Shown in pieces: positions 41,292-49,766 of a stretch of 49,766 nt of DNA (positions within the stretch are counted from its first letter, which is position 1; each line of letters starts with the position of its first letter). Origin of the DNA: JAFDVL01 sp043783625 (lineage in GTDB: Bacteria; Acidobacteriota; Blastocatellia; RBC074). Location: positions 1-49,766 of the forward strand of contig JAYVZE010000033.1 of NCBI GenBank assembly GCA_043783625.1, given 5' to 3'. The position numbers and the translations under genes were made by a program. The notes below the pieces were generated by a model, which saw only the letters and a program-made list of their open reading frames with translations, did not search any database and had not been told where the DNA came from.

Positions 41292-42416
41292 ATGATCTCA
41301 CTTCCGTCCTTCAAACTTCCCGAAAAACTGACCTCGTTTACGATGCCGCGCTTTGGCTCCAGCTTCAATAAAACCAGGAAAGCGGTGATCGGACTCGACA
41401 TCGGATCAAGCCGTATCAAAGTGGCTGAACTCAAATCTGTCAAAGGTCAATTTGAATTACTCAATATCGCGCAAATTGATTTGATGCCCGATTCGATTGT
41501 TGATGGACAAATCATTGACGGAAACCACGTCTCCGATTGCATCCAGAATGTTTTCACAGAACAAGGCATTCTGGGGCTGAATGTCGCTACTTCGTTGTCG
41601 GGAAATGCGGTCATCGTCAAGAAAATTCAGTTGCCGATCATGGGGCCGGAAGAGTTACGCGAACAAGTCAACTGGGAAGCTCAACAACATATTCCCTTTG
41701 ATATTCAAGATGTCAACTTAGATTATCATGTCCTTGAAAGCTCGCCCTCAAGTGAGCTGATGGATGTCCTGCTGGTCGCTTGCAAAAAAGATATGGTGCG
41801 CCAACTTACGCAGGTTATTTCACAAGCCGGAAAGACGACGACAATTGTTGATGTAGATTCTTTTGCATTACAAAATGCTTACGAAATTAATTACGATCCC
41901 CGCCCCGATCAAACTGTCGTGCTGCTCAACATCGGAGCCAGCGTCATGAACATCAACATCGTCAAAGGCAGTGCTTCGATCTTCACGCGTGACGTTTCGA
42001 TGGGTGGCAATCAATATACCGATACGCTTCAGAAAAAATTCAACCTGACCTTTGAAGAAGGGGAATTACTGAAGCGCGGAACCATCCCACCGAACTGTCC
42101 AATTACCATGGTTGATGCGGGTGAAGTGATGCAGAACGTTTCTGAAATGTTGGCTGGCGAGATTCAGCGCACCCTTGATTTCTTTCATCATCAATCGCCG
42201 GAAGGCGAACAGATTGTTGGTATGCTGATAGCGGGTGGCGGGTCTAAAGTCCCGAACCTGACAGCTTATCTTGCTAATAGATTCCAAATTTATGTAGAGC
42301 CGTTCAATCCTTTCCGAAATGTCAAAATCAGTAATGAAAAATTCAATCAGGAATATCTGAGCGAATTCGCTCCTGATATGGCTGTCGCGGTAGGCCTTGC
42401 GCTCCGCAGCGAATAA
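41292..42416 (+). CDS. pilM: Type IV pilus assembly ATPase-fold protein PilM
   Basis: This 374-residue protein starts at the ATG at 41292, which has GGAG seven to ten bases upstream; earlier in-frame starts would put the ribosome-binding site inside the gene. PilM is an actin-like cytoplasmic protein that binds the N-terminal tail of PilN and ties the pilus motor to the inner-membrane platform. The actin-fold phosphate-1 loop is seen in VIGLDIGSSRIKVAEL (about 33-48), and the later nucleotide-binding strands in VVLLNIGASVMNINIV and GMLIAGGGSKVPNL. EQVNWEAQQHIPFDIQDV is typical of the family. It is the first gene of the pilM-N-O-P-Q order. Confidence 0.95.
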   Translation: MISLPSFKLPEKLTSFTMPRFGSSFNKTRKAVIGLDIGSSRIKVAELKSVKGQFELLNIAQIDLMPDSIVDGQIIDGNHVSDCIQNVFTEQGILGLNVATSLSGNAVIVKKIQLPIMGPEELREQVNWEAQQHIPFDIQDVNLDYHVLESSPSSELMDVLLVACKKDMVRQLTQVISQAGKTTTIVDVDSFALQNAYEINYDPRPDQTVVLLNIGASVMNINIVKGSASIFTRDVSMGGNQYTDTLQKKFNLTFEEGELLKRGTIPPNCPITMVDAGEVMQNVSEMLAGEIQRTLDFFHHQSPEGEQIVGMLIAGGGSKVPNLTAYLANRFQIYVEPFNPFRNVKISNEKFNQEYLSEFAPDMAVAVGLALRSE

Positions 42417-42455
42417 GGGCTGACCCCGGATGTTCACGACCCGGATGTTTTTGCT

Positions 42456-43220
42456 ATGATTAAAGTCAATCTTCTAAATAGTGCAGTCGAAGCGACGAAT
42501 CTCGACGCCGTAGAAAGTGTCATCAGTAATCGCGGGACGCAACAAACCTTGTTGCTCTTGATCGCGCTAGGTGCTTGTTTACTAGGAATTGCCACTGATT
42601 TCTTTATTACCAGACAGGATAATTCACGTCTCAAGACTGAGGTCGAAGCGGAGCAGGTGCGCACGGATCAACTGGCACAAATCACCAAGCAGGTGACTGA
42701 AATCCAGGTCAAAAATAAAGCCGTTGAAGATCGGATCAATGCGATTATGCGCTTGCGTGCTGAACAAACCGGGCCACTACGATTGCTCCAGTTAATGGAT
42801 GGTAAAATCCCTGACGATAAAATGTTTCGGCTGACTGGTATCAAACAGGAAAAATCGGCGGAGAAAGGTGAGTCCATTTCCATTATGGGTTATTCACCAA
42901 ATGAAGCGCAGGTCACGGCCTTCGCTAAAAATATTGAATTTGCCGATGGCTGGTTTACCAAATTTTCAGTGGAAACGAATCGGACTTCGAATCCTGAAAA
43001 CCTTGAAGCTGGCAAGGCAGCACCTGCCGCCAATGCCAAAGGTGCAGCTCCTGAGCAGAAAGCCAAAGCTCCCGAAGTTCCGAAAGAAATCGTCCAATTC
43101 ATCATCCACTGTACTTACGACCCGCAAAATTTATTAGTCAATCCAGGCTCTGCCCAACCGAATCCGTCCCAGCCGGCGCCAGCACCAAGCCCAAATGCCA
43201 ATGCTCCCAAGGTGCAATAA
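42456..43220 (+). CDS. pilN: Type IV pilus inner-membrane protein PilN
   Basis: This 254-residue bitopic protein begins MIKVNLLNS, the short cytoplasmic motif by which PilN binds PilM. One membrane span follows (about 29-48), then a coiled coil (about 55-95) and a ferredoxin-like periplasmic domain. The C-terminal 75 residues are Ala/Pro/Lys-rich and lie partly inside the domain's last strand region, ending in a Pro/Asn tail, which is longer than in proteobacterial PilN. It follows pilM after 39 bases. The gap carries CCCGGATGTT twice (42425 and 42441 regions). Confidence 0.92.
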   Translation: MIKVNLLNSAVEATNLDAVESVISNRGTQQTLLLLIALGACLLGIATDFFITRQDNSRLKTEVEAEQVRTDQLAQITKQVTEIQVKNKAVEDRINAIMRLRAEQTGPLRLLQLMDGKIPDDKMFRLTGIKQEKSAEKGESISIMGYSPNEAQVTAFAKNIEFADGWFTKFSVETNRTSNPENLEAGKAAPAANAKGAAPEQKAKAPEVPKEIVQFIIHCTYDPQNLLVNPGSAQPNPSQPAPAPSPNANAPKVQ

Positions 43221-43255
43221 ATTGAGCGTTTCCTCCTTCAATAAAGGCAAATGAG

Positions 43256-43969
43256 ATGTTAGCAAAATTCAACGATTTACATTGGTTAGCAAGATTTGGC
43301 GTGATGCTCGTGGTCGCGGTGTGCGTAGGGTTTGCCTTCGACTATTTTGTGCTTTCCTCAACACGTGCGGAAACTGTCGAATTAACCACTAAGAAAGACG
43401 GTCTCGTCAGCCAGAACGCACAAGCTGAAGTCGTCAAACAACGACTGCCGGAGTTCAAAGCACGCTTCGAGCAACTAAAAGTCGAATACGATCAAACCAA
43501 AGAATTGTTGCCCGAATCCGTCGAGCTTTCGCGTGTCCTTGAAAGCCTGACAGCGGTGGCCAAAAATAATAATTTGGTGGTGACCAATTTTGTGCCAAAG
43601 GGCGATAAAGACCTGCAACAGGATTTCTACCGGATGAAACCCATCGGCGTATCGTTGCGGGGTAATTACCAGAACCTTGAGAGCTTCTTCCGTCAGATTT
43701 CTGAATTAAAAAGAGTAGTTAATATCTCGAATCTTGAGATTCTACCCTTAGCAGAACAAAAAGAAGGGCTTTCGCTCAGTGCTAATTTTGTCCTTTCGGC
43801 GTTGTACGCCGAAAAAACTGACATCGACAATATCAAAGCTGTCAGCCCGGCTAAACCGGGAGCTGCACCTTCAGCCGCCGCCGCAACGCCAACGCCGACG
43901 CCAGCACCCGCTGCCAGTGCGCCTGCCGCAGCTACACCAGCCACAACACCGGCACCTACTACTAATTAA
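43256..43969 (+). CDS. pilO: Type IV pilus inner-membrane protein PilO
   Basis: This 237-residue protein has one membrane span (about 12-32) after a short cytoplasmic start. A coiled coil (about 38-85) precedes a ferredoxin-like domain with SRVLESLTAVAKNNNLVVTNFVPKG and LRGNYQNLESFFRQISELKRVVNISNLEI. That is a standard PilO pattern, pairing with PilN to transmit PilP and secretin contacts. The last 45 residues form a Pro/Ala/Thr tail, unusual in length. The start at 43256 is preferred to the ATG at 43251, which is out of frame. It lies 35 bases after pilN. Confidence 0.92.
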   Translation: MLAKFNDLHWLARFGVMLVVAVCVGFAFDYFVLSSTRAETVELTTKKDGLVSQNAQAEVVKQRLPEFKARFEQLKVEYDQTKELLPESVELSRVLESLTAVAKNNNLVVTNFVPKGDKDLQQDFYRMKPIGVSLRGNYQNLESFFRQISELKRVVNISNLEILPLAEQKEGLSLSANFVLSALYAEKTDIDNIKAVSPAKPGAAPSAAAATPTPTPAPAASAPAAATPATTPAPTTN

Positions 43970-43990
43970 AAGCAAAAGCAGAGGTCAACA

Positions 43991-44641
43991 ATGACGATGA
44001 ATCGTTTTTCAAATTCAGATCAAAAATGGCGTGTACTGACCGCCCTGATGTTCATTGCCTTGAATCTTTCAGCGGGAGATCGTCAAGGAACACCACCACC
44101 CGCTGACAAGCCGGCACCAGTTGCCGGGGAAGCTAACAAACCGACGACGCCAGCCATCACTGACATTGAGCTGCCATCCCGAAATATCGTACGCAGCAAC
44201 GTCAGAGACCCTTTCGTGGTACCGACCCGCGTCATTAAGCCACCACCGCCCGTAAAAAAATTGCCACCGCCAGCAGCACCTGCACCGCAACCACTTCCCA
44301 CTGTGAAAGTTGAAGAACGGTTTAGTGCGTACAAAGATTTAGTACGCAGTTCCATGGGCGGTCGAAATCCTGAACCAAGTAAGCTTGCACCATATTTAAT
44401 TGACGAGCTAACCATCTCAGGAATCTTTAAAACCGAAGAAGGTTTCGGAGCTTTTATCACTGAGACCGCCACCGCCAAGCAACAAACATTTTTTGCTCGT
44501 GTCGGCTGGTCAACCCACGATGGAATCATCGAAGACATCACTCCCAACGGAGTCAAATTTAAGAAAATTGTGAAGTATAACAACGGAACAGTGAAACAAA
44601 CTGAAGAGTTTCGCGCACTTCCCTCACCGAATTCCAAATGA
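43991..44641 (+). CDS. pilP: PilP-like pilus protein
   Basis: This 216-residue exported protein has an N-terminal hydrophobic part (about 13-28). A Pro-rich linker follows (about 34-105; KPPPPVKKLPPPAAPAPQ), then a beta domain with LAPYLIDELTISGIFKTEEGFGAFI and DGIIEDITPNGVKFKK, as in PilP HR domains that dock on the PilQ N-domain. The Cys of the lipobox seen in proteobacterial PilP is missing, so membrane anchoring should rest on the hydrophobic segment. AGAGG six to ten bases upstream supports the ATG at 43991. The stop overlaps an ATG at 44638 by four bases (ATGA). Confidence 0.85.
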   Translation: MTMNRFSNSDQKWRVLTALMFIALNLSAGDRQGTPPPADKPAPVAGEANKPTTPAITDIELPSRNIVRSNVRDPFVVPTRVIKPPPPVKKLPPPAAPAPQPLPTVKVEERFSAYKDLVRSSMGGRNPEPSKLAPYLIDELTISGIFKTEEGFGAFITETATAKQQTFFARVGWSTHDGIIEDITPNGVKFKKIVKYNNGTVKQTEEFRALPSPNSK

Positions 44642-44700
44642 GAAATTTCACTTTGAATATCCCACGCTTGAAGTCAAAAAAAGAGATTGCTGGAGGATTT

Positions 44701-47325
44701 ATGTTTTTACGTTATCAACGATCCAATGCTGGATCAACTGCGGGCAAAACGTTACTGGGCGGCGTACTTTCCTGTTCACTGCTGCTGAGCGCTTTCGCCG
44801 GGACTGGAACCACATATCAGTTGAACGCAAAAACTGGATTCAACGCGAACGGTCGAACTTCGTTTTTAAAACCCGTCTATAATGCTGCTGCCATTCGCAA
44901 TGTGAGCATTTCCAAAGCCGACGGGATGGTCACCGCGACGATAGAAATGGACGGTCAGGCGAAGTTCAATCACTTCACCTTGCTCAGTCCTTTTCGTGTC
45001 GTCGTTGACATTCAAAATGTTGCCTCACAAGCACCACCATTAATAGAAGTCGGCGAAACTTTCCTGCGTCGCGTTCGGGTGGGCCAGATTGATGACAACG
45101 TGCGCGTCGTTTTTGATAGCGACATCCGCCAGCAATATAAGATTTCGCAGGAAGGTTCAACGATCAAGATCGTTTTCCGTGACACGAAAATTAATGGACT
45201 GAAAAATGCTGTCGCGGCGACACCTGCGCCGACTCCTGCTTCAATCAAAACCACTCCCGTCGCCATTGCAGAAAAACCGATAGTGGTTGGAATCAATCAA
45301 AGAATTCCTGAAGTCGAAAAACCGCTTCCGGTAAAAAAAGCCGAAGCGATGAAGCCAAGAATACAAGTCGCCGTGAAGCAAACACTTCCTGCGCCTGTTG
45401 TCGTCCCTGAACCGTTAGGACAAACTGTCGTAGTATTGCCGAGCACGAAAAACCCTGCGACGTTCAAACCTTATTCAGCCATGTGGAAGCTGCTTTCGCC
45501 GTCTTCCCGTCCGACAAATAACCTGAGTACCAAAGTAAATAGCGACCCCCTGCCGCCTCGTCCCAAAATGGTGCAGCCCGCAAAAATTGCGAGTACGCCT
45601 AAGGTTGAAACTGTCAAACAGGAAGCTGTCACCAAACCCTTAATCGTAGCGAATCAAGCTTCTGCAAGCAAAACTCGTATCGTCAAATCAACTCCCGTAG
45701 CGATGCCGTCAACGACTGCTCCTGTCGTTGAGACAAAATCAACTCCCGTAGCGATTCCGGTAACAAAAAATAAAGTCGCTGAAACCAGACCGACACCGCC
45801 TGCTTCTAAACAGCCGGAGGTTAAGGCTACGGTCGCAGCAGTGCCAACCGAAACACCGACCCCCATTCCTGTCCGTCCGCGTGAAGTCACGCGACAAGCC
45901 GACGCTCCGTCAAAAGCAGCTTTCAATGCCGCAGATATTTTGAGAGCTGATTTTACCGGAGAACCTATCAATCTCGACTTACGTTCTTCAGGAGCAAAAT
46001 CTGTCGACATTCGTGATTTCCTCCGCTTCATTTCAGATCAGTACAAAGTCAACTTCGTGCTGGATCAGTCAGTCAAAGATGTTCCGATCACCGTGAGTGT
46101 TCAGGGAGTCCCGTGGAATCAGGCGATGGACGCCATTCTGCGCGCCAACCGTTTAGGAGTTAAAGTCGAAGGAAGCATCGTGCGCGTGATGACGCAGGAC
46201 ACTGTGACGCAGGAAGATAAAACTCGCCAGGAACAACTGCTTGCTCGTCAGAATGCTACAGCATTAGTAACTGAAATTATTCAATTGAATTATGCGCGAG
46301 CACAGTCTGGCGGCGGCGGTGCAGCAGGTGGCACAGCAGCAGGTGGCACTGGAGGATCGCCATCAGGAGCGGCGTCAACTTCCGGTGGAACCGGACTAGA
46401 CGGAATCATCAAAACTCGCTTATCTGCGCGTGGACAAATCCAGCCTGATCCTCGTACCAACAAATTAATTATCACGGATTTACCTGAAAATATTGCGGCG
46501 ATTAAGGAAATCGTCAAAGTACTTGACGTAGCCGAATCACAAGTCGAAATCGAAGCTCGCATCGTCATTGCCAACCGCAATTTCGCCCGCGACCTCGGCA
46601 TCCAACTTGGTGGCGTGGCACTCAATCCTTCTCGTGGCGCTCTGGCTTACGCAGGTAATTTACCCGGAGGAGCCTCATCTGGAACCACTCCTAATGGGAT
46701 TCCAGGTGGACTTACAGGTGGTACCCAACCAATTGGATTAGGCGGAGTCGGTTCGACCGTTCTCAATTTAACCACTGGTATTTTTGGAACAGCTCAGATT
46801 TCTGCGATTCTGACGATGGATGAGAAAAAAGGAAATGTGAAAACAATTTCGACTCCGCGCATTACTGCTCAAAATAATCAAACCGCCAACATCGTCAACG
46901 GTGTGCAGATTCCGGTCCAAACAGAAAGCAATAACACCCTGACAGTAACTTTCGTCACAGCCGCTTTACGTCTGGAAATTACGCCTCAAATTACCAACAA
47001 CGGGGATGTCGTTCTCAAAGTAGTCACTGAAAACAATTCAGTCAATACAGCCATCGCCACGAAATCAGCACCTGGTATTAATACGCAAAGAGCTGAAACG
47101 ACAGTGACAGTTCCTGATGGTGGAACGACCATCATCGGTGGTATCAACATTGACGTTGAATCAAATTCGCAATCACGGACACCTGGCATTTCTCGTATTC
47201 CCGGTCTGGGCGAATTATTCAAACGCCGTCAGGTCAGCCACCAAACCGACGAAATCCTGTTCTTTATTACGCCGCGCGTCTATCGTCCCTACGGTACAGT
47301 GGAAGGAACCGGCGCACCGAAATAA
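44701..47325 (+). CDS. pilQ: Type IV pilus secretin PilQ
   Basis: This is an outer-membrane secretin through which the pilus exits. The ATG at 44701 has GGAGGA four bases upstream and gives 874 residues. An in-frame ATG at 44638 overlaps pilP and would add 21 residues; both may be used. A signal peptide (ending AFAGTGT) is followed by an AMIN domain (about 66-154; MDGQAKFNHFTLLSPFRVVVDI) that binds peptidoglycan, and a long Pro/Thr/Val linker (about 155-400) with repeated KSTPVA units. An STN/N0 domain (VPITVSVQGVPWNQAMDAILRAN), an N1/NolW domain with a Gly-rich insert, and the secretin core complete it (VEIEARIVIANRNFARDLGIQ to RTPGISRIPGLGELFKRR). Neighbours fix its role. Confidence 0.95.
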   Translation: MFLRYQRSNAGSTAGKTLLGGVLSCSLLLSAFAGTGTTYQLNAKTGFNANGRTSFLKPVYNAAAIRNVSISKADGMVTATIEMDGQAKFNHFTLLSPFRVVVDIQNVASQAPPLIEVGETFLRRVRVGQIDDNVRVVFDSDIRQQYKISQEGSTIKIVFRDTKINGLKNAVAATPAPTPASIKTTPVAIAEKPIVVGINQRIPEVEKPLPVKKAEAMKPRIQVAVKQTLPAPVVVPEPLGQTVVVLPSTKNPATFKPYSAMWKLLSPSSRPTNNLSTKVNSDPLPPRPKMVQPAKIASTPKVETVKQEAVTKPLIVANQASASKTRIVKSTPVAMPSTTAPVVETKSTPVAIPVTKNKVAETRPTPPASKQPEVKATVAAVPTETPTPIPVRPREVTRQADAPSKAAFNAADILRADFTGEPINLDLRSSGAKSVDIRDFLRFISDQYKVNFVLDQSVKDVPITVSVQGVPWNQAMDAILRANRLGVKVEGSIVRVMTQDTVTQEDKTRQEQLLARQNATALVTEIIQLNYARAQSGGGGAAGGTAAGGTGGSPSGAASTSGGTGLDGIIKTRLSARGQIQPDPRTNKLIITDLPENIAAIKEIVKVLDVAESQVEIEARIVIANRNFARDLGIQLGGVALNPSRGALAYAGNLPGGASSGTTPNGIPGGLTGGTQPIGLGGVGSTVLNLTTGIFGTAQISAILTMDEKKGNVKTISTPRITAQNNQTANIVNGVQIPVQTESNNTLTVTFVTAALRLEITPQITNNGDVVLKVVTENNSVNTAIATKSAPGINTQRAETTVTVPDGGTTIIGGINIDVESNSQSRTPGISRIPGLGELFKRRQVSHQTDEILFFITPRVYRPYGTVEGTGAPK

Positions 47326-47343
47326 GCTGGAAATATTTTCTCA

Positions 47344-47388
47344 GGCAATCAGTCAACCGGCTGATTGCCGACAGTGGAAAAGCCACTG
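47344..47388 (+). terminator. Two tandem hairpins between pilQ and the Roadblock gene
   Basis: GGCAATCAG (47344-47352) pairs with CTGATTGCC (47361-47369), and CAGTGG (47372-47377) with CCACTG (47383-47388). Both stems are perfect. They lie right after pilQ and directly upstream of the GGAAG ribosome-binding site of the next gene. They may trim or stabilise the pil transcript, or weaken read-through. Confidence 0.6.
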
Positions 47389-47406
47389 AGTGAAAGGAAG
47401 AATACT

Positions 47407-47766
47407 GTGTTCACTGGGTTATTAAATCAAATCATTGACCGGACGCAAGGGGCGGAAGCCGCGTTGTTAGTCGGCAATGACGGCATCATCATTGAGCGTA
47501 CCGGAGACCAGAAAGTTGAAGATTTCGATACACTGGCGGCAGAATACGCCATGGTAATGCAACGCTCCCGTTTCACTGCCTCCGATACTGGACTCGGCAA
47601 GCTCAGCGAAATGCTCACGATCACTGACAAAACGGTTTTGCTGACACGAATGGTAGATAAGGATTTTTTCGTCATGATCAAACTCAATCCATCGTGCAAT
47701 CTCGGTCGCGCCCGCTATGAAGTCCGGCGCGCTGAATTAATGATGGAAGTGATGCTGGCTGAGTAA
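47407..47766 (+). CDS. Roadblock/LC7-domain protein (MglB-like)
   Basis: The GTG at 47407 with GGAAG nine to thirteen bases upstream gives 119 residues, the usual size for a single Roadblock/LC7 domain; an upstream TTG at 47365 would begin inside a hairpin. FTGLLNQIIDRTQGAEAALLVGNDGIIIERTG is the family's first helix and strand pair, and the rest follows a standard alpha/beta order ending RRAELMMEVMLAE. Such proteins regulate small Ras-like GTPases (MglA) that set pole identity for pili in Myxococcus. Its position at the end of the pil cluster suggests a similar polarity or activation role. No mglA is in the window. Confidence 0.88.
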   Translation: MFTGLLNQIIDRTQGAEAALLVGNDGIIIERTGDQKVEDFDTLAAEYAMVMQRSRFTASDTGLGKLSEMLTITDKTVLLTRMVDKDFFVMIKLNPSCNLGRARYEVRRAELMMEVMLAE

Positions 47767-47768
47767 CC

Positions 47769-48203
47769 TCACAATAACTCGATTTCAATTTGCTCCGACC
47801 TGATCGGAACTTCCTCTCGTGAAAATTCCAACTTGATTTCGTGCTTTTCAGGAGAGTCTATTTCATTCCTGATTAATCGCAACTTCTGCACATCCGCGCT
47901 CAATTCTTCAATCCCGCTAAAACAAGTCGCTAAACATTCCAGAAGTCTCTGCCCTGGCTCCGAAAGTTGCGAAGCCAACCGGTAATTCACCCGAAGTCCA
48001 TCTTTTCTTGCCTGAACCAATCCGGTCTTTTTTAGATATGCCAGATGCCGCGAAATTTTTGGCTGATTCGTACCCAAGACATCCACCAGAAAGCAAACAC
48101 AAACCTCACTTTCAGTCGCAAGCAAATTTAAAATTCGCAGCCGGGTTTGATCCGAACAAGCTTTGAAAAAAATTTCCATCTGCTCCAACAATTTTGTATC
48201 CAT
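47769..48203 (-). CDS. ArsR-family transcriptional repressor with CVC metal motif
   Basis: The ATG at 48203 gives 144 residues; the longer frame from 48251 starts with TTG inside the operator and is unlikely. The winged helix-turn-helix is clear: KACSDQTRLRILNLLATESEVCVCFLVDVLGTNQPKISRHLAYLKKTGLVQARKDG. Cys35 and Cys37 form the CxC of the ELCVCDL box, the As(III)/Sb(III)-sensing site in the first recognition region of classical ArsR; Cys16 could be a third ligand. Metalloid binding should release DNA. The C-terminal tail is acidic. No arsenic-resistance gene is nearby. It is convergent with the Roadblock gene, the two stop codons being two bases apart, and divergent from an RHS gene. Confidence 0.9.
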   Translation of the reverse strand: MDTKLLEQMEIFFKACSDQTRLRILNLLATESEVCVCFLVDVLGTNQPKISRHLAYLKKTGLVQARKDGLRVNYRLASQLSEPGQRLLECLATCFSGIEELSADVQKLRLIRNEIDSPEKHEIKLEFSREEVPIRSEQIEIELL

Positions 48204-48241
48204 TGGTAGAAGATAGACGAAAAGACATTTCAAGTAAATAT

Positions 48242-48285
48242 GCTCAAGCAAATATAATCTACCAGTAATATATGCTCAACCATAT
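48242..48285 (-). promoter_or_regulatory. ArsR promoter with two overlapping operator half-copies
   Basis: Read on the minus strand, TTGAGC (48279-48274) is a -35 and TATATT (48256-48251) a -10, with a 17-base spacer. TTGAGCATAT occurs twice, overlapping the -35 and again just after the -10 (48247-48238), 32 bases apart. The upper copy is part of ATATG-N6-CATAT (48270-48285), the form expected of ArsR/SmtB operators. The layout predicts strong self-repression. Confidence 0.6.
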
Positions 48286-48290
48286 ATTAC

Positions 48291-48318
48291 TTCAATTTAA
48301 TTGCTCTTCTCCTATAAT
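48291..48318 (+). promoter_or_regulatory. Candidate promoter of the RHS gene
   Basis: TATAAT (48313-48318, perfect -10) is preceded after 16 bases by TTCAAT (48291-48296, a weak -35). The ArsR-type palindrome at 48270-48285 ends five bases upstream of it, so the repressor could also affect the divergent RHS gene. The remaining leader, to 48498, holds no supported gene. Confidence 0.5.
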
Positions 48319-48498
48319 TCGGTCTCTCAAGTGTGACATGCTTCGGTGATTCTTCGCTTCCCTAGTCAAAGTGCAACGAATTCCGCTCGCTTTAGTTCCC
48401 GTCTTCCTGCAAAAAATTCAATTCCAAGTCAGAAAATATTTCCGGTCAGGCGAAGTGTGCCTGCCTGCAACGGTGTCTGTTAATTCAGGAGATTGCTA

Positions 48499-49766
48499 TG
48501 TCCTTTTCATTTCGTCGGCTGCGTAGAGCAGAGGTTGTCAAATTTTTCCGTCTCAGTGTAATGTTTGTTTTGGTAGCGGCTTTGACCTGTTTGCCGCCGC
48601 TTCAGGTGCAGGCACAGCAGCAGAAAAAAGAGCGACCTCAAAGACTTCCAAAACCGCCACGCATTGATGCGCCGACCATCAAAGAAGACCTCAAACCTGC
48701 TTTGGCTACGATGACAACGCCGAGTGAAACGCTGACCACTGTTGCGAATAAATCCGGCTTCCCTGATGTCGCGCCTGCAACGGCTCTGCCAAATCTGGAG
48801 ACAACAAAAAAGCTGAAGGACGAAAAGAATGGTCCTGATAAAATTATTGCCAAACCATCTACGCAATGTGGTTTCAGCGATGACATTTGCAAGCGCGACA
48901 AGGGCGAAAAGCCGAATAAAATCTCGCAGGTCACGAATCGGTTGGATCAAATGATCGCCAGTAATTTGATGCCATCTCAATCTCGATTTGAAAACTTTTC
49001 TTATCTGCCAGTTGTTTCGTCCGCCGCAACGCCCATTATGATGCAACCTCCGGCGCAGGATTTAGGCGACCAGTTAAATTCGCGTCTTGATTCGCATAAT
49101 CGCGTCGGTCAAGCGGGCGAAGACCTACATTCGGGCAATTACAATTGGAATCTGCCGATTGTTTCTTTACCCGGACGCAGTGGAATGGATTTAGGGCTTT
49201 CGCTTTCGTACAACTCATTAGTCTGGAACAAATCAGGAAATACAGTTTTTTATGACAAGGATAACGCCGTCACAAATAAGACGAGCATTTTAATGATCCT
49301 GCCTTCAGGACAGCGGATTGATTTACGACAGGTTGGCACGAGTAATTTTTATGAATCGGCGGATTCCTCCTATTTTCAATTAGAGACCAATTACGGAGCG
49401 CAAACGATGTATTTGCGCACCAGTGATGGAACGCAACTCCGCTTTCAACAAATGGTGGGCGGCTATAAATGTAATCAAATTAAAGATTCCAACGGCAATT
49501 TTCTAACCGTCACCTACACCAGCTTTGGTAAGATCAATACCATTACCGATACGTTAGGTCGTGTCCTGAATTTTGCGTATGATGCTTACTACCATCTGAC
49601 CGACATTACCCAAATCTGGAATGGACAAAGCCATCTTTGGGCGCATTTTGATTACGAGAACATCACCATCAATACGAATTTTGCGGGAGGGATTTATTAC
49701 AACAACGGCCCTGCCAATAACACGCAAATCCCGGTATTATCGCGCATCATCACCAATGATGGCGCA
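48499..49766 (+). CDS. RHS/YD-repeat family protein, N-terminal part (runs off the window)
   Basis: The frame is open from the ATG at 48499 (AGGAG six bases upstream) to the window end, 422 codons so far. A membrane or signal segment lies at about 21-40 (FRLSVMFVLVAALTCLPPLQVQAQ). A Lys/Pro-rich region with two Cys follows. From about residue 190 comes the family's characteristic NRVGQAGEDLHSGNYNWNLP and LPGRSGMDLGLSLSYNSLVW, and then beta-rich YD/RHS-type strands such as ITDTLGRVLNFAYDAYYHLTDI. Such proteins form large exported shells that often end in variable toxin domains. The C-terminus and any immunity gene are outside the window. Confidence 0.85.

Overview
The window reads as chromosome of an acidobacterium, most likely of the Blastocatellia/Pyrinomonadaceae type. 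This rests on gene content: a VWFA-related protein of the acidobacterial type, a very large TonB-dependent receptor with an N-terminal carboxypeptidase-regulatory-like domain, FG-GAP/ASPIC-UnbV and TPR proteins, a TIGR02999-type ECF sigma factor next to a TPR-bearing Ser/Thr kinase, an RHS-type protein, hpnH for hopanoids, and a type IV pilus assembly cluster. Base composition is moderate, with a visibly more GC-rich block around 32.9-40.7 kb. No rRNA, tRNA or CRISPR array was found.

Layout. 0-0.3 kb: tail of an IS4-like transposase abutting a decapitated gene that still carries a HELGH zinc-protease motif. 0.4-8.5 kb (+): secreted dipeptidyl-peptidase IV-like enzyme, two GNAT acetyltransferases, VWFA protein, CRTAC1/ASPIC-UnbV protein. 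8.7-17.8 kb (-): TonB receptor, small exported protein, Rpn-like nuclease, TPR protein, seven-haem cytochrome c and a second TPR protein; four of these form a tight core with overlapping or near-touching genes. 18.3-29.4 kb: Tat-exported GH109-like oxidoreductase-fold protein, HpnH, an S9-family protein whose nucleophile serine is replaced by threonine, a NUDIX hydrolase, a GT-C-like membrane protein, a NUDIX-metallo-beta-lactamase fusion and a HpaI-type aldolase. 29.5-32.4 kb (+): four small unknown proteins and an M20 dipeptidase. 32.9-40.7 kb: a 1232-residue modular secreted protein divergent from an ECF sigma factor and a receptor-type Ser/Thr kinase. 41.1-47.8 kb (+): a probable c-di-GMP-I riboswitch followed by pilM-N-O-P-Q and a Roadblock/LC7 protein. 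47.8-49.8 kb: an ArsR repressor with a readable operator, divergent from the start of an RHS protein that runs off the window.

How the parts work together. The pilus cluster encodes the inner-membrane platform (PilM/N/O), the PilP link and the PilQ secretin. The riboswitch-like leader suggests that its expression answers to c-di-GMP. The sigma factor and kinase probably form one regulatory unit, which may control the adjacent modular protein. The minus-strand cluster looks like cell-envelope uptake plus electron-transfer work. Its exact role is unknown.

A recurring theme is non-coding: almost every operon end carries an inverted repeat whose two arms are each a short hairpin, in several sequence families. 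This is the architecture of REP doublets/REPINs. In one case the arm also supplies the last codons of a gene.
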